The translations under genes and the position numbers were made by a program. 64,000 nt of DNA from Cohnella luojiensis (lineage in GTDB: Bacteria; Bacillota; Bacilli; Paenibacillales; Paenibacillaceae), in the NCBI RefSeq assembly GCF_004564235.1, contig NZ_SOMN01000010.1:79134-143133 (forward strand), given 5' to 3'. How positions within the stretch are numbered: the first letter of the stretch is position 1; the number at the start of each line of letters is the position of its first letter. A model generated the notes under the pieces. The model was not told where the DNA came from. It searched no databases and saw nothing but the letters and a program-made list of their open reading frames with translations. Of this stretch, positions 10,525 to 19,583 are shown piece after piece.

Positions 10525-10553
10525 ATGATACGGTTTTTGTAGATGGTTTTCAA
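10525..10553 (-). promoter_or_regulatory. Sigma-A promoter of groESL
   Basis: TTGAAA (10548-10553) and TATCAT (10525-10530) are separated by exactly 17 bases on the minus strand, immediately upstream of CIRCE. Confidence 0.85.
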
Positions 10554-10575
10554 GTCCTTTGTGTTAAATCCTGCA

Positions 10576-10613
10576 TAAAAAAATGCGAATCCGCATTTAC
10601 AGCGGATTCGCAT
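10576..10613 (-). terminator. Terminator of the chemoreceptor gene
   Basis: ATGCGAATCCGC pairs perfectly with GCGGATTCGCAT, followed on the minus strand by seven T residues. It isolates the groESL promoter from the upstream gene. Confidence 0.92.
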
Positions 10614-10658
10614 CGAAATGTCACATCTTCCATTGTCTCCCTCGAGGGATAAGCTCAT

Positions 10659-11930
10659 TCAAGTTTTGAAATTTCCGACCAAGCCTTTCAAGCGGGAAGC
10701 CATCGTGCTAAGCTTCTCAGCCGTGAGAGCCATTTCCTCCGTAGAGGACAATTGCTCCTCCGTCATGGCCGATACCTGTTCGGTGAACGAAGCCGTTTCT
10801 TCCGTGATGCGGGAAATATCTTGGATCGACTGCACAACGGACGTACTGCCTGCAGACATCTGTTCAACGGACGCCGCGACATCCACGATGTTGCCGCTAA
10901 GCAATCCGACCTTGTCTACGATGTCGCGGAAGGTCTCTTCCGCATTCTGCATCCCGGACACCGCCGAGAATACTTGGCCCGCGCTTTGCTCGAACATCGC
11001 GGCTACTTGCCCGATATCGCTCGACATCGTACCTATCGTATCCCCGATCTGAACGGCGGATTGTTGCGTCTGATCCGCGAGCTTGCGGATTTCCCCGGCG
11101 ACGACCGCGAATCCGCGTCCATGCTCGCCTGCGCGGGCGGCTTCGATTGCCGCATTGAGCGCCAGCAGGTTCGTCTGATTCGCGACTTCGGAAATATAAC
11201 TAATTACTTCCTGAACTTCTTCCGATTTATGGTTCAGCCCTCTAACGACTTCCTGTAAGGAACGGAATGCCTTTTCTACTTGTACAATTTCTTCGGAGGT
11301 TGTTTGCAGTAACACAGAGCCTGCCTCCGCGCGGCTAACCGTCGATTGCGCGGCATCGGAAACTCCCGTCGTCGTAGCCGCCACCTGATTCAAACCGTCA
11401 AGCGTCTCTTGCATCGTTGCGGAGATTTCCTGCGTTTGGGCGACCTGAGTTTCGGAGCCCGTTGCTACCTTCTCCACAGCCTTGGATACTTCGCTGCTCA
11501 CGCGAGCGTTCTCGTCCGCTCCTTGCTTAAGCAGGATCGCCGATGCTGCGAGCTCAGCCGTGCTGTCGCGAAGCTCCTTCATCATTTTCTGCAGACCGTC
11601 TAACATTTGGTTTGCCGCGCCTGCAAGATCGCCCATCTCGTCGTTCGACCGGATATGTATGCGTCTCGTTAAATCTCCGCCGGAGGAAGCGATGTTCCGA
11701 AGCGTTGCGGTTACCCCGCCGATCGATTCCGTCAGATTGCGCGACAGCCACATTAATCCAAAGCCCGCAGCTCCTGCCAATACGACGAAAATAACGATCA
11801 CCTCAATGAACAAGGCCTGGTTATCGGCCAAATTCATCTGCGTAAGCAATAGCACGAACGCCAACCCCAATAACACTATCAAACCTAAGAAACCGATCAA
11901 CATTTTGCGACTTAAAGTCAAATTCCGCAT
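10659..11930 (-). CDS. Methyl-accepting chemotaxis protein (no periplasmic sensor domain)
   Basis: The 423-residue protein has two closely spaced N-terminal membrane helices (about residues 10-30 and 38-60) joined by only a few residues, then a HAMP region ([21 protein letters not shown]) and a long coiled coil with the receptor hairpin [36 protein letters not shown] broken here for reference as motif [16 protein letters not shown]. Lacking an extracellular loop, it probably senses membrane or cytoplasmic state. Start ATG 11930 follows GGGAGGGG. It would signal to CheA/CheW encoded elsewhere. Confidence 0.93.
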   Translation of the reverse strand: MRNLTLSRKMLIGFLGLIVLLGLAFVLLLTQMNLADNQALFIEVIVIFVVLAGAAGFGLMWLSRNLTESIGGVTATLRNIASSGGDLTRRIHIRSNDEMGDLAGAANQMLDGLQKMMKELRDSTAELAASAILLKQGADENARVSSEVSKAVEKVATGSETQVAQTQEISATMQETLDGLNQVAATTTGVSDAAQSTVSRAEAGSVLLQTTSEEIVQVEKAFRSLQEVVRGLNHKSEEVQEVISYISEVANQTNLLALNAAIEAARAGEHGRGFAVVAGEIRKLADQTQQSAVQIGDTIGTMSSDIGQVAAMFEQSAGQVFSAVSGMQNAEETFRDIVDKVGLLSGNIVDVAASVEQMSAGSTSVVQSIQDISRITEETASFTEQVSAMTEEQLSSTEEMALTAEKLSTMASRLKGLVGNFKT

Positions 11931-12094
11931 ACCTATGCCCCTCCCGATTTTCACTGCCCCATGAAACCCTTTTCTTGGTACAAGTGTATCATAATTTTTC
12001 CAATTGGAATATCGAAATTTGACGCTTTTTGTTTATTTATGGAAGGGTTGACACTAGTCTAAAGGCCATGGAACCGGGAGTTTACATGCTTTTT

Positions 12095-12877
12095 TTAGTC
12101 TGCTTGCTCTAACGCCCTTTCTTTTTCCTCGCGCGCTTTCATTCTTTTGCCATAGGCCATCCTCGACAAAACTACGCTAAGTTCGTACAGTAAAATGAGC
12201 GGTATCGCAACCAAGATATCCGATATAAAATCCGGAGGGGTGACCATGACTCCGATCATAATGAGGATAAACCAAGCGACTTTACGCATCTTCTTCAGGA
12301 TTTGAGGGTTTAAGATTCCGATCCGGCTCAGAAAAAGGATAATGAGGGGAAGCTCGAAGAGCAGCGAAATCGGAAGCAGAATGTTGAATAAGAACGAGAA
12401 GTATTGAGTCACGCCGTAGGTTTGTTCCAAGCCCAAGTTAAACGTGATCTTCTCCGTGAACAGGAAAGCCATCGGAAAGACGACAAAGTAGGAGAAGGAG
12501 AGTCCGATCAGGAACATGATGAGCGCCCAAGGCACGAATTGCAGCGTGGCTCTCTGCTCCTTTTTACCCAGACCAGGTCTAACGAATGCCCATAATTGAA
12601 ACATCGTGAACGGGATAGCCGCGATGAAAGAAATCAGAATCGCGAATTTCATATAGAGACCGATCGCATCCCATGGCGAAAAGGCATGAAGGTCCAAATT
12701 GTCTACGGGAGCTGCCTTTACCAAATAGTCGAACACGGATTGCGCTCCGAATAAGCCGCCAACCAGCCCGATAACAAAGACGATCAAACAATAGATAATC
12801 CGTTTGCGCAATTCAGTTAAATGCTCCGTCAAAGGCATCCAATCTTGATCCTGCGACGAGCCCGCATTTCCACCCAT
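12095..12877 (-). CDS. tatC: Twin-arginine translocase subunit TatC
   Basis: The 260-residue protein has six membrane segments and the family motifs: LTEHLTELRKRI at the cytoplasmic N-terminus, where Tat signal peptides bind, FVRPGL in the first cytoplasmic loop, and the conserved Glu-containing FELPLIILFL. It forms the receptor core for folded proteins exported by the Tat pathway. It lies downstream of tatA with about 100 bp between, matching tatAy-tatCy of B. subtilis in gene neighbourhood. Confidence 0.97.
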   Translation of the reverse strand: MGGNAGSSQDQDWMPLTEHLTELRKRIIYCLIVFVIGLVGGLFGAQSVFDYLVKAAPVDNLDLHAFSPWDAIGLYMKFAILISFIAAIPFTMFQLWAFVRPGLGKKEQRATLQFVPWALIMFLIGLSFSYFVVFPMAFLFTEKITFNLGLEQTYGVTQYFSFLFNILLPISLLFELPLIILFLSRIGILNPQILKKMRKVAWFILIMIGVMVTPPDFISDILVAIPLILLYELSVVLSRMAYGKRMKAREEKERALEQAD

Positions 12878-12902
12878 TCCTATCCGCCTCCATGCAACAA
12901 CA

Positions 12903-12948
12903 GGGCTGTCCCCTTAGCAAATGGTTCATCTGCTCCGAGAGACAGCCC
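12903..12948 (-). other. Hairpin between tatA and tatC
   Basis: GGGCTGTC and GACAGCCC, separated by 30 bases, can pair in the tatA-tatC intercistronic RNA. There is no T tract, so it is more likely an mRNA processing or stability element than a terminator. Confidence 0.4.
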
Positions 12949-12975
12949 CTTATATGTGTTCCTTGCCAGTCTCGT

Positions 12976-13206
12976 TTATTCCGGGAGACGCCGTTCCGCC
13001 TTCGGTTGCTCCGTCTCTTCGGGAGAGACGTCCACGCGGCTAGCTTGACGGTCTTTAGGATCATCCATCAGATCGTTAGCGCCTTTCTTGAACTCGCGCA
13101 GCGTACGGCCGAATGCTTTGCCCAATTCGGGAAGCTTGTTGGGACCAAACAGCAGCAAGGCGATAAGCACGAGCAATATGATACCCGACGCACCAATTCC
13201 AGACAT
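12976..13206 (-). CDS. tatA: Twin-arginine translocase subunit TatA/TatE
   Basis: The 76-residue protein has one membrane helix (ASGIILLVLIALLLF), the FGPNKLPELGKAFGRTLREF hinge and amphipathic helix, and an acidic-basic tail. Multiple copies assemble with TatC to make the export channel. The gene precedes tatC, giving the minimal TatA-TatC system usual in Firmicutes, where one bifunctional TatA replaces TatB. Confidence 0.96.
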   Translation of the reverse strand: MSGIGASGIILLVLIALLLFGPNKLPELGKAFGRTLREFKKGANDLMDDPKDRQASRVDVSPEETEQPKAERRLPE

Positions 13207-13239
13207 AAATCTAACCTCCGTTCCTACTGTGACTACGTA

Positions 13240-14292
13240 CTAGCAACGATGTAATCCACCGTAGCCCATTTCGACGATATCTTCCTTCACGACAGTATCT
13301 CCAGCCAAGATCCTCGGCAATAAAACATCAAAAGAAGTGTACGGGTCATGCATGACGCAGCCAGGCAACCCGAAAATGGGCACGCCTCGCAAGTAGCCGA
13401 ATAGCAGCATCGAGCCCGGCAACATCGGCGTGCCATAACTTACGATATCCGTACCTGCTTCCGCGATGGCACCCGGCGTGCGGTCGTCGGGGTCTACCGA
13501 CATTCCGCCAGTTACGAGTATCATATCATACCCTTGTTGCAGGAAATAGTGAATTTCCTTGACAATTGTATGGCGATCGTCGGGGACGAAGCGTTGCTCG
13601 GCAACCTCGGAGCCTAGCGCCTCAAGCTTGCCTCTGACCGCCGGACCGAACTTGTCGGCGATCCGGCCCGTGAACACTTCGCTTCCCGTCGTGAGAAGCC
13701 CGACTTTCATCGAACGGAAAGGACGGACGCTCACCGGCGCAATCCCGTGCTTACGACGGTATGCCTCGGCGATTCTCTCTACCTCCTGAACCTTATGTTC
13801 CGGAACGATGAGCGGAATGGCCCGCGTGGCCGCCAAGCCTTCGCCCGGTTGAATGACGCGATGGTTCGTCACGGAAGCGAGAGCGATCTCGCCGAGACGA
13901 TTGATTTCGTCCACTACTTCGCGCGCGATGCAGGCAAGGCCCGTAATTTCCGATTTGACGGTTACTTTGCCTTCATGAGGCTCTCCGTAATTCGTATTTT
14001 CACCGCTTAATGCTACAGCCATCCGCAGCGCGGCGTCGTCCTCGTGAAGATCCGTGTCCGCAAGCTCGATGACATACAGGTTCTCTTTGCCGATATCCTT
14101 CAGCTTGGGGATGTCCTCGGTGACGACGACATGCCCTTTGCGAAACAATCTTCCTTTGAACTGGCCCGGCAAGATCTGCGTGAGATCATGGGCCAATACC
14201 ATTCCGACGGCTTCCTCGACCTTGACTTCCCTGAGAAGGGAAGAGCTTAAGACGGTTGACTCGTTCCGCGGAGGCACCCCGGCGCCGCTCAT
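13240..14292 (-). CDS. Molybdopterin-binding domain protein (MoeA-like)
   Basis: The 350-residue protein has an N-terminal SAF/MoeA-like region (VEEAVGMVLAHDLTQI) and a C-terminal MPT-binding fold with the signatures VGLLTTGSEVFTGRI and MILVTGGMSVDPDDRTPGAI. It probably handles molybdopterin or adenylyl-molybdopterin, but is shorter than true MoeA and lacks its middle domains, so the reaction is uncertain. ATG at 14292 overlaps the mog stop (ATGA), indicating coupled translation; the 46-codon upstream extension is the mog gene read in another frame. Confidence 0.85.
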   Translation of the reverse strand: MSGAGVPPRNESTVLSSSLLREVKVEEAVGMVLAHDLTQILPGQFKGRLFRKGHVVVTEDIPKLKDIGKENLYVIELADTDLHEDDAALRMAVALSGENTNYGEPHEGKVTVKSEITGLACIAREVVDEINRLGEIALASVTNHRVIQPGEGLAATRAIPLIVPEHKVQEVERIAEAYRRKHGIAPVSVRPFRSMKVGLLTTGSEVFTGRIADKFGPAVRGKLEALGSEVAEQRFVPDDRHTIVKEIHYFLQQGYDMILVTGGMSVDPDDRTPGAIAEAGTDIVSYGTPMLPGSMLLFGYLRGVPIFGLPGCVMHDPYTSFDVLLPRILAGDTVVKEDIVEMGYGGLHRC

Positions 14293-14783
14293 CTTTCCAG
14301 CTCCCCTCGCAAGCCTTTTACCTGATCCAACGCTTCCGGAAGCATATCCATGACGGCCATCAAATGCTCGTGGACGCCCTTCGGATCTCCCGGCAAATTC
14401 AGAATCAACGTACGCCCGCGAATCGCGCAAATCCCGCGGAACAACAAGCCTTGGCGCGACCGCTGCGTGACGGCCGCCCGCATAGCCTCGGGAATGCCCG
14501 GGACGATCCGTTCCGCGATCATAAGCGTCGCTTCCGGGGTGACATCCCTATAAGCAAGTCCAACACCGCCCGTAGTCAACACGAGATCCGCTTGAAAATA
14601 GTCGGACATCTCGATCAGAGCGGCGCGAATTTCGTCTTGATCATCCGGCACGATTCGATAATCGACGATATCTCCGTGCAATTCTTCTTCAACTAACTCG
14701 CGGATCACTTGGGCGCTGGTATCTTCCCGTTCCCCTCGCGACCCTTTATCGCTTGCCGTCAACAATGCGACTTTCCAACGCAT
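14289..14783 (-). CDS. mog: MogA/MoaB-type molybdopterin adenylyltransferase
   Basis: The 164-residue protein begins VALLTASDKGSRGEREDTS and has LVLTTGGVGLAYRDVTPEAT, the MogA/MoaB active-site loop (usually TTGGTG; Val replaces the second Thr), then GIPEAMR and LILNLPGDPKGV. It activates molybdopterin with ATP before metal insertion. It lies between moaC and a MoeA-like gene, forming a molybdenum-cofactor cluster. MogA versus MoaB cannot be settled from sequence alone. Confidence 0.92.
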   Translation of the reverse strand: MRWKVALLTASDKGSRGEREDTSAQVIRELVEEELHGDIVDYRIVPDDQDEIRAALIEMSDYFQADLVLTTGGVGLAYRDVTPEATLMIAERIVPGIPEAMRAAVTQRSRQGLLFRGICAIRGRTLILNLPGDPKGVHEHLMAVMDMLPEALDQVKGLRGELER

Positions 14784-14834
14784 CTTTATCCCTCCGCACC
14801 CATGAATATGAGATTTATCTGTATTGATGCTTGT

Positions 14835-15326
14835 CTATTCCGCCGACCGCGCGTAATCGCCGCTTTTACCGCCGGTTTTGGTTAACAGCTTAACGGGACC
14901 GATCACCATATCCTTCTGCAGAGCCTTGCACATATCGTATACGGTTAACGCGGCCGCGGATACGGCGGTCAATGCTTCCATCTCCACGCCCGTTTTGCCG
15001 GTTGTCTTTACCTCTGCCGTAATCGTTAGAGTGTCTGCCCCATTGTCCGCGAATTGAATGTCAACTCCGGTTAACGGCAACGGATGGCACATCGGAATCC
15101 AATCCGATGTTTTCTTGGCTGCTTGGATTCCCGCAATCTGAGCAACGGCTAGCACATCCCCTTTGGCAATGGAACGATCGCGTATTCTCCGAAGCGTATC
15201 CGGCGCCATCGTCACTTGACCCTCTGCCACGGCTACTCTCGCGGTTACGGCCTTATCCGACACATCTACCATCCTTGCACGGCCCTGTTCGTTAAAATGC
15301 GTCAACCTATCTTCCGTGCCATCCAT
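14835..15326 (-). CDS. moaC: Cyclic pyranopterin monophosphate synthase MoaC
   Basis: The 163-residue protein shows MoaC motifs in order: [65 protein letters not shown] and [18 protein letters not shown]. With MoaA it converts GTP to cyclic pyranopterin. ATG at 15326 follows AGGGGG; the 23 upstream codons lie in the preceding gene boundary and are not part of MoaC. MoaA is not in the window. Confidence 0.97.
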   Translation of the reverse strand: MDGTEDRLTHFNEQGRARMVDVSDKAVTARVAVAEGQVTMAPDTLRRIRDRSIAKGDVLAVAQIAGIQAAKKTSDWIPMCHPLPLTGVDIQFADNGADTLTITAEVKTTGKTGVEMEALTAVSAAALTVYDMCKALQKDMVIGPVKLLTKTGGKSGDYARSAE

Positions 15327-15342
15327 CAGCTTTCCCCCTGAC

Positions 15343-15987
15343 TTATGCTTTTTGATCGTTGAACCAGATGACCCGCGCCTCAGTTGCGAGAACATTCAAT
15401 CTGAGATCATGAGACTCCACTGGTAATGGTTCCGCGGCGACTTGAGCGTCAAAAGCGAAACCGATCCAGAGCGTCTCCGCGTTGCCTCTTCGGAGCATAT
15501 CCTCGTATAACCTATCGTAGTAACCTCCGCCGTAGCCTAATCTTCCGCCGGTTACGTCGTAAGCTAACCCCGGTACGATAACGGCGTCTATCGGCTGCGT
15601 GCTTTCTATTAAAACGGCGCGAACCGGATCCGGCTCCGGGACTCCCCATTTACCGGGAATCCAATCCGTCAATTGTTCGACCTTCCGGAGCTCCATTCCT
15701 TCTTCGCCGGGAACAATGCTTGGCGCATAAGTTTGATCTCCCATCTCCCAGCAACGGAGAAGCAGCGGTACAGGAGATGCTTCAGAACGGAAAGGCGCGA
15801 ATACGCAGAGGTTCATAGGACGGTTTAGCCGTTTCCTAAGCTCACTTAGAACCTCCGTCTCCAATCGATCGCATAGCTGTATAGAACGGCTTTCTCTCTC
15901 CGCGGAAGGAATGCTGTCCCTTGCGGCCATGAAGCGGCGACGCCGCTCCGGTTTGCCGATATTCCCTTGCCTATCGCCATAAGCCAT
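15343..15987 (-). CDS. 5-formyltetrahydrofolate cyclo-ligase
   Basis: The 214-residue enzyme converts 5-formyl-THF plus ATP to 5,10-methenyl-THF. N-terminal [16 protein letters not shown] and the C-terminal [11 protein letters not shown] (glycine-rich folate/ATP site) identify the family. ATG at 15987 follows an AGGTAGG-like site; the frame extends seven codons more to a TTG. It is 16 bp upstream of moaC on the same strand and divergent from the ABC-F gene. Confidence 0.92.
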   Translation of the reverse strand: MAYGDRQGNIGKPERRRRFMAARDSIPSAERESRSIQLCDRLETEVLSELRKRLNRPMNLCVFAPFRSEASPVPLLLRCWEMGDQTYAPSIVPGEEGMELRKVEQLTDWIPGKWGVPEPDPVRAVLIESTQPIDAVIVPGLAYDVTGGRLGYGGGYYDRLYEDMLRRGNAETLWIGFAFDAQVAAEPLPVESHDLRLNVLATEARVIWFNDQKA

Positions 15988-16144
15988 GGTTAACAAGCCT
16001 ACCTTCAATAAATCCGTGAAAATCTGTTTTCATTTTATCATTTTATGGCTATTTTCGCCAAAGAATAACGACTTGGACTTTTCTTGCGTTTTTACGGTAC
16101 ACTTGGGGTGTAAGGTTGAAATGAACTTGTCGGAGGGATTCCTC

Positions 16145-18061
16145 TTGCTTTTACAAGCATCCAGCATCACGAAACATTATGGCGTTACCCCCGTGCTAGA
16201 CGGAGTTTCCATCCAGATTAACGAGCGCGATCGCATCGGCCTGGTCGGAGTCAACGGCGCAGGCAAATCCACTTTTCTCCGCATCTTAGCTGGAGAGTTG
16301 ACAGCGGATACTGGTTCGGTGTCCAAGCCTAGGGAGCTTAAGATCGGGTATTTGGCCCAAAACGGCGGCCTTCAGGGGCACCGCACGATTATGGAAGAAA
16401 TGAATTCCGCATTCGGACCGTTGTTGGAGCAAGAGCGTGTTCTGCAGGGGTTGGAGGCCAGGATTGCCGATCCGGCCGAACTGGAAAACGCGGAGCGTTA
16501 CGAGGCTTTACTCGCGCAGTATGCCGACGTGAGCGAGAAATTCCGCGAAAGCGGCGGTTACGAGATGAAGAACCGTATCCGCAGCATCCTTCATGGGATG
16601 GGCTTCGGCAGCTTTGCTCCCGATACGGAGGTTTCCTCTCTCAGCGGCGGTCAGCGAACGAGGCTCGCTCTTGCCAGGCTGTTGCTCGTCCAACCTGAGC
16701 TCTTGCTGCTGGACGAGCCTACTAACCATCTCGACATCGATACCCTCACCTGGCTCGAACAGTACCTCAGATCGTATGCCGGAGCGATGGTCATCGTCTC
16801 CCATGATCGTTATTTCCTTGACGCGACGGTCACGGCCATCGTCGAGATCGAGCGTCATGCGGCAATCCGGTATACCGGCAATTACAGCCGCTTCATGGAT
16901 TTGAAAGCCGCGGCTTTCGCGCAGCAGCTTAAGCTGTACGAGCAGCAACGCAAGGAAATTTCCCGTATGGAGGATTTCGTGCAGCGCAACATCGTACGGG
17001 CATCCACGACTCGCCGCGCCCAGAGCAGGCGCAATGCGCTGGAGAGAATCGAAAGGCTTGAGAAACCCGGAACGCTGCGCCAAGCGAGCTTCTCGTTCTC
17101 GACGGAAAGGCGAAGCGGCAAGGAAGTACTTAGGGCCATTAATTGTTCCGCCGCTCCTAAAGAGGATATGGCACCGTTGTTTCGAAACGTGTCGATAGAA
17201 GTTAAAAGAGGGGAAAGACTTGCGCTGCTCGGACCTAACGGAGTAGGTAAAACGACCCTGCTTCGGGCATTAATCGACAAATTACCTCTTCGGACCGGCG
17301 TGATCGAATGGGGAGCCGGCGTATCCCTTGGTTATTATGACCAAGAGCAACGCGAGCTTAATCCTGCCAACACGGTGCTGGAGGAAGTATGGAGTGCCTA
17401 TGCCATGCATCCCGAGGCGGAAATCCGTACCGTTCTGGGAAACTTCTTGTTCAGCGGGGACGACGTTCGCAAGAAAGTCAGCGCTCTAAGCGGCGGAGAG
17501 AAAGCACGGGTGGCTCTCTCGAAGCTTATGCTTCGAAAAGCGAACGTACTCCTGCTTGATGAGCCGACGAACCATCTGGACCTCATGAGCCGCGAGGTAC
17601 TCGAAGCCGCTTTGGACGAATATGACGGAACTTTGATTTTCGTCTCTCATGACCGCTACTTCCTTAATCGGATCGCAGATCGCATTGTCGAACTGGCACC
17701 GGACGGAACCGCGAATTTCCTGGGAAATTATGACGAAATGGTCGCTAAAAAACAAGAAATGAAAGAATGGGAAATCGCTCAAAGTAACTCGTCATCTCAA
17801 GCATCGCAAACCGTAGTCAGTAATTATGAAGCGGATAAGCAAGCCAAACGCGAGGATCGGGCACGCACCCGCAAACGGGAGCAGGCCGAAGCGGATATTG
17901 CCCGGTTGGAAGATGAGCTCGCCGCGCTGGAGTTGGAGATGGCTTCTCCGGAGATGGTGACGGATTACATGAAGCTTCGGGAAAAACAAGAGAAAGCGGA
18001 GAAGAAGCGAGAACTGCTGAACGCGGCCTATCAAACTTGGGAAGCATTAATGGAAGAATAA
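16145..18061 (+). CDS. ydiF: ABC-F family ribosome-associated ATPase (YdiF-like)
   Basis: The 638-residue protein has two ATPase domains: Walker A GVNGAGKST near residue 36 and GPNGVGKTT near 360, signatures LSGGQRTRLALARLL and LSGGEKARVALSKLM, Walker B LLLLDEPTNHLD in both, and a charged coiled-coil C-terminus after residue 560. No transmembrane part, so it acts on the ribosome in translation or antibiotic protection. Start is TTG at 16145, seven bases after GGAGGG; the frame continues 53 codons upstream without a ribosome site. Gene order and sequence match B. subtilis ydiF. Confidence 0.92.
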   Translation: MLLQASSITKHYGVTPVLDGVSIQINERDRIGLVGVNGAGKSTFLRILAGELTADTGSVSKPRELKIGYLAQNGGLQGHRTIMEEMNSAFGPLLEQERVLQGLEARIADPAELENAERYEALLAQYADVSEKFRESGGYEMKNRIRSILHGMGFGSFAPDTEVSSLSGGQRTRLALARLLLVQPELLLLDEPTNHLDIDTLTWLEQYLRSYAGAMVIVSHDRYFLDATVTAIVEIERHAAIRYTGNYSRFMDLKAAAFAQQLKLYEQQRKEISRMEDFVQRNIVRASTTRRAQSRRNALERIERLEKPGTLRQASFSFSTERRSGKEVLRAINCSAAPKEDMAPLFRNVSIEVKRGERLALLGPNGVGKTTLLRALIDKLPLRTGVIEWGAGVSLGYYDQEQRELNPANTVLEEVWSAYAMHPEAEIRTVLGNFLFSGDDVRKKVSALSGGEKARVALSKLMLRKANVLLLDEPTNHLDLMSREVLEAALDEYDGTLIFVSHDRYFLNRIADRIVELAPDGTANFLGNYDEMVAKKQEMKEWEIAQSNSSSQASQTVVSNYEADKQAKREDRARTRKREQAEADIARLEDELAALELEMASPEMVTDYMKLREKQEKAEKKRELLNAAYQTWEALMEE

Positions 18062-18082
18062 GCGATTTAACTGGAAAATAAG

Positions 18083-18376
18083 TTGTTCACATAGTTGTAC
18101 ACAGCTTGCGTGCAAAAACAGGAGTTTGGGTGGAGAGAAAAAAGCTCCCAAACACTTGGTACGCAAGCTTTTTTTGTCGATTTTTGCGTTGAGGCATAGT
18201 TTTCCACCATTTTATCCACATTGTACACACTGTCCACACCTCGCCTGTGAAAAACTAGTCCCATTTTCAGTGGTTTTCAACCGTTGATTTAACGGCGTTT
18301 TTTGGTGTTATACACATTGCCCACAGGCGGTGTGGATAAGTTTGTCCACACTGTTCGGGACAGGAGATATGGATAA
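18083..18376. promoter_or_regulatory. DnaA-box cluster downstream of ydiF
   Basis: Three perfect TTATNCACA boxes occur: TTATCCACA at 18212, TTATACACA at 18308, and TGTGGATAA (reverse) at 18331. Six or more single-mismatch boxes surround them (TTGTTCACA 18083, TTGTACACA 18095 and 18221, TGTGAAAAA 18246, TTGTCCACA 18342, TATGGATAA 18368). B. subtilis has DnaA-box clusters outside oriC that titrate DnaA; one is reported near gcp (tsaD)/ydiF, the same neighbourhood. DnaA binding here is inferred. Confidence 0.82.
18104..18175 (+). terminator. ydiF terminator
   Basis: An outer stem (GCTTGCGT with ACGCAAGC) encloses GTTTGGG..GGAG pairing with CTCCCAAAC, followed by seven T residues. It lies inside the DnaA-box cluster. 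Confidence 0.85.
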
Positions 18377-18400
18377 AGACTCGCTGCTAGTGATGTGGAG

Positions 18401-18683
18401 CTGCAGTTCGGCTTGGTCGAACAAAATCGCAGTTTGGTGCTCGTGGTTAAGCTGTAGTTCGGTTTGGTCTAACTAAATTACAGTTTGGTGCTTGAACGGG
18501 GACTGTAGTTAGATTTGGTCGAACTAAATTGCAGTTTGGTGCTCGTGGATAGGCTGTAGTTCGGTTTGGTCTAACTAAATTGCAGTTTGGTGCTTGAACG
18601 GGGACTGTAGTTAGGTTTGGTCTAACTAAATTGCAGTTTAGTGCTCGAGCGGGGGCAGTAGTTTGGTTTGGTCTAATTAATTA
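18401..18683. repeat. Tandem array of 51-bp hairpin repeats with 102-bp superperiod
   Basis: Six units start at 18401, 18452, 18503, 18554, 18605 and 18656, exactly 51 bp apart. Each begins CTGYAGTT, contains TTTGGTCTAACTAAATT and ends CAGTTTGGTGCT, so CTGTA/TACAG or CTGC/GCAG can pair around GTTCG/CGAAC. Spacers alternate between a TGCTCGTGG and a TGCTTGAACGGGGA type, so units 1+2 duplicate as 3+4. No open frame spans it. Confidence 0.92.
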
Positions 18684-18686
18684 ATA

Positions 18687-18733
18687 AACGGGAATGCTCG
18701 ACAAACACCGTTCGCTTATCGAGCATTCCCGTT
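18687..18733 (-). terminator. Terminator of the methyltransferase gene
   Basis: AACGGGAATGCTCGA pairs perfectly with TCGAGCATTCCCGTT. It starts three bases after the methyltransferase stop; the T-rich tail on the minus strand is interrupted. Confidence 0.8.
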
Positions 18734-18735
18734 AT

Positions 18736-19548
18736 TTAGATTCTCCGGCCAATATAGAGCAGATGCGACGATGATCCCAGGATGTACGGACTTTCGGCGG
18801 TCTTCATGATGATCTCCATTACTTTCTCGAACTCCACATCCCCTCGGCGTCTCCAGTAGTCCCACTGCTCGGGTTTCATCGCTCCCGCAATGCTACCGGA
18901 AGCGATGATCTTCATGTTCTCGAAACCGCGTGCTTCCATAAAGGGGTCAATATCCTCGATGTTGAAATAGAAAGCGCCCGTAAACCTACCCTCGTCGTTA
19001 TGGTTAAACACTCCGGTTTCAAGAAAATCAACGATTCCTTGAACATTATCATTCGGCTTCCAGGCTTCGGGAAACATCAAGGAGGTCGAGAGATGTCTGA
19101 TTCTAGACATGAAAGCAACGAAGACAAGACCATCCTTCTTTGTAACCCTGCGTAATTCATTGATGGCTTTGCTACGATCTGCTTCCGTTTGCAAGTGATA
19201 CATAGGCCCCAGCATCAGGCAGGCATCGAATTGCTCATTCTCAAATCGCCCAAGATCCCTCGCATCCGCCACATGAAATCCGTCAAATCGCGATTCCACG
19301 CCTGCTTCGCGGGCTCTGAGTTTAGCCTGATCAACAAGGCTCGGAGTAAGGTCAGCTAACGTAACCTCATACCCCCGCTGCGCCAACGCAATCGAATACT
19401 TCCCAGGCCCCGCACCAATATCTAAAATACGACCATGCGCAGGAAGGAGCGATCGAATAAAGTGGGAGTTAACCAGGAATTCGACGGGCTCCCGTTCTAA
19501 GCGTCCCCATTCATCGAACGAGCTATAGTACCGTATAACATTCTCCAC
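18736..19548 (-). CDS. Class I SAM-dependent methyltransferase
   Basis: The 270-residue protein has motif I ILDIGAGPGKYSIALA near residue 40, an acidic residue in VTLADLTPSLVDQA and the post-I VADARDLGRF, followed by CLMLGPMYHL. The methyl acceptor is not evident; the closest general class is small-molecule methyltransferases. It lies alone between leuA and the repeat array, with its own terminator. Confidence 0.85.
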   Translation of the reverse strand: MENVIRYYSSFDEWGRLEREPVEFLVNSHFIRSLLPAHGRILDIGAGPGKYSIALAQRGYEVTLADLTPSLVDQAKLRAREAGVESRFDGFHVADARDLGRFENEQFDACLMLGPMYHLQTEADRSKAINELRRVTKKDGLVFVAFMSRIRHLSTSLMFPEAWKPNDNVQGIVDFLETGVFNHNDEGRFTGAFYFNIEDIDPFMEARGFENMKIIASGSIAGAMKPEQWDYWRRRGDVEFEKVMEIIMKTAESPYILGSSSHLLYIGRRI

Positions 19549-19583
19549 GACGACAACCGCCTCCCTAATTTACGCGTTCCCCA

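Noticed and set aside
16508..17083. 191-codon frame opposite the ABC-F gene
   Set aside because: Antisense to strongly conserved ATPase motifs; no family features.
18401..18683. CRISPR array
   Set aside because: The whole 51-bp unit repeats, there are no unique spacers, and no cas genes are present.
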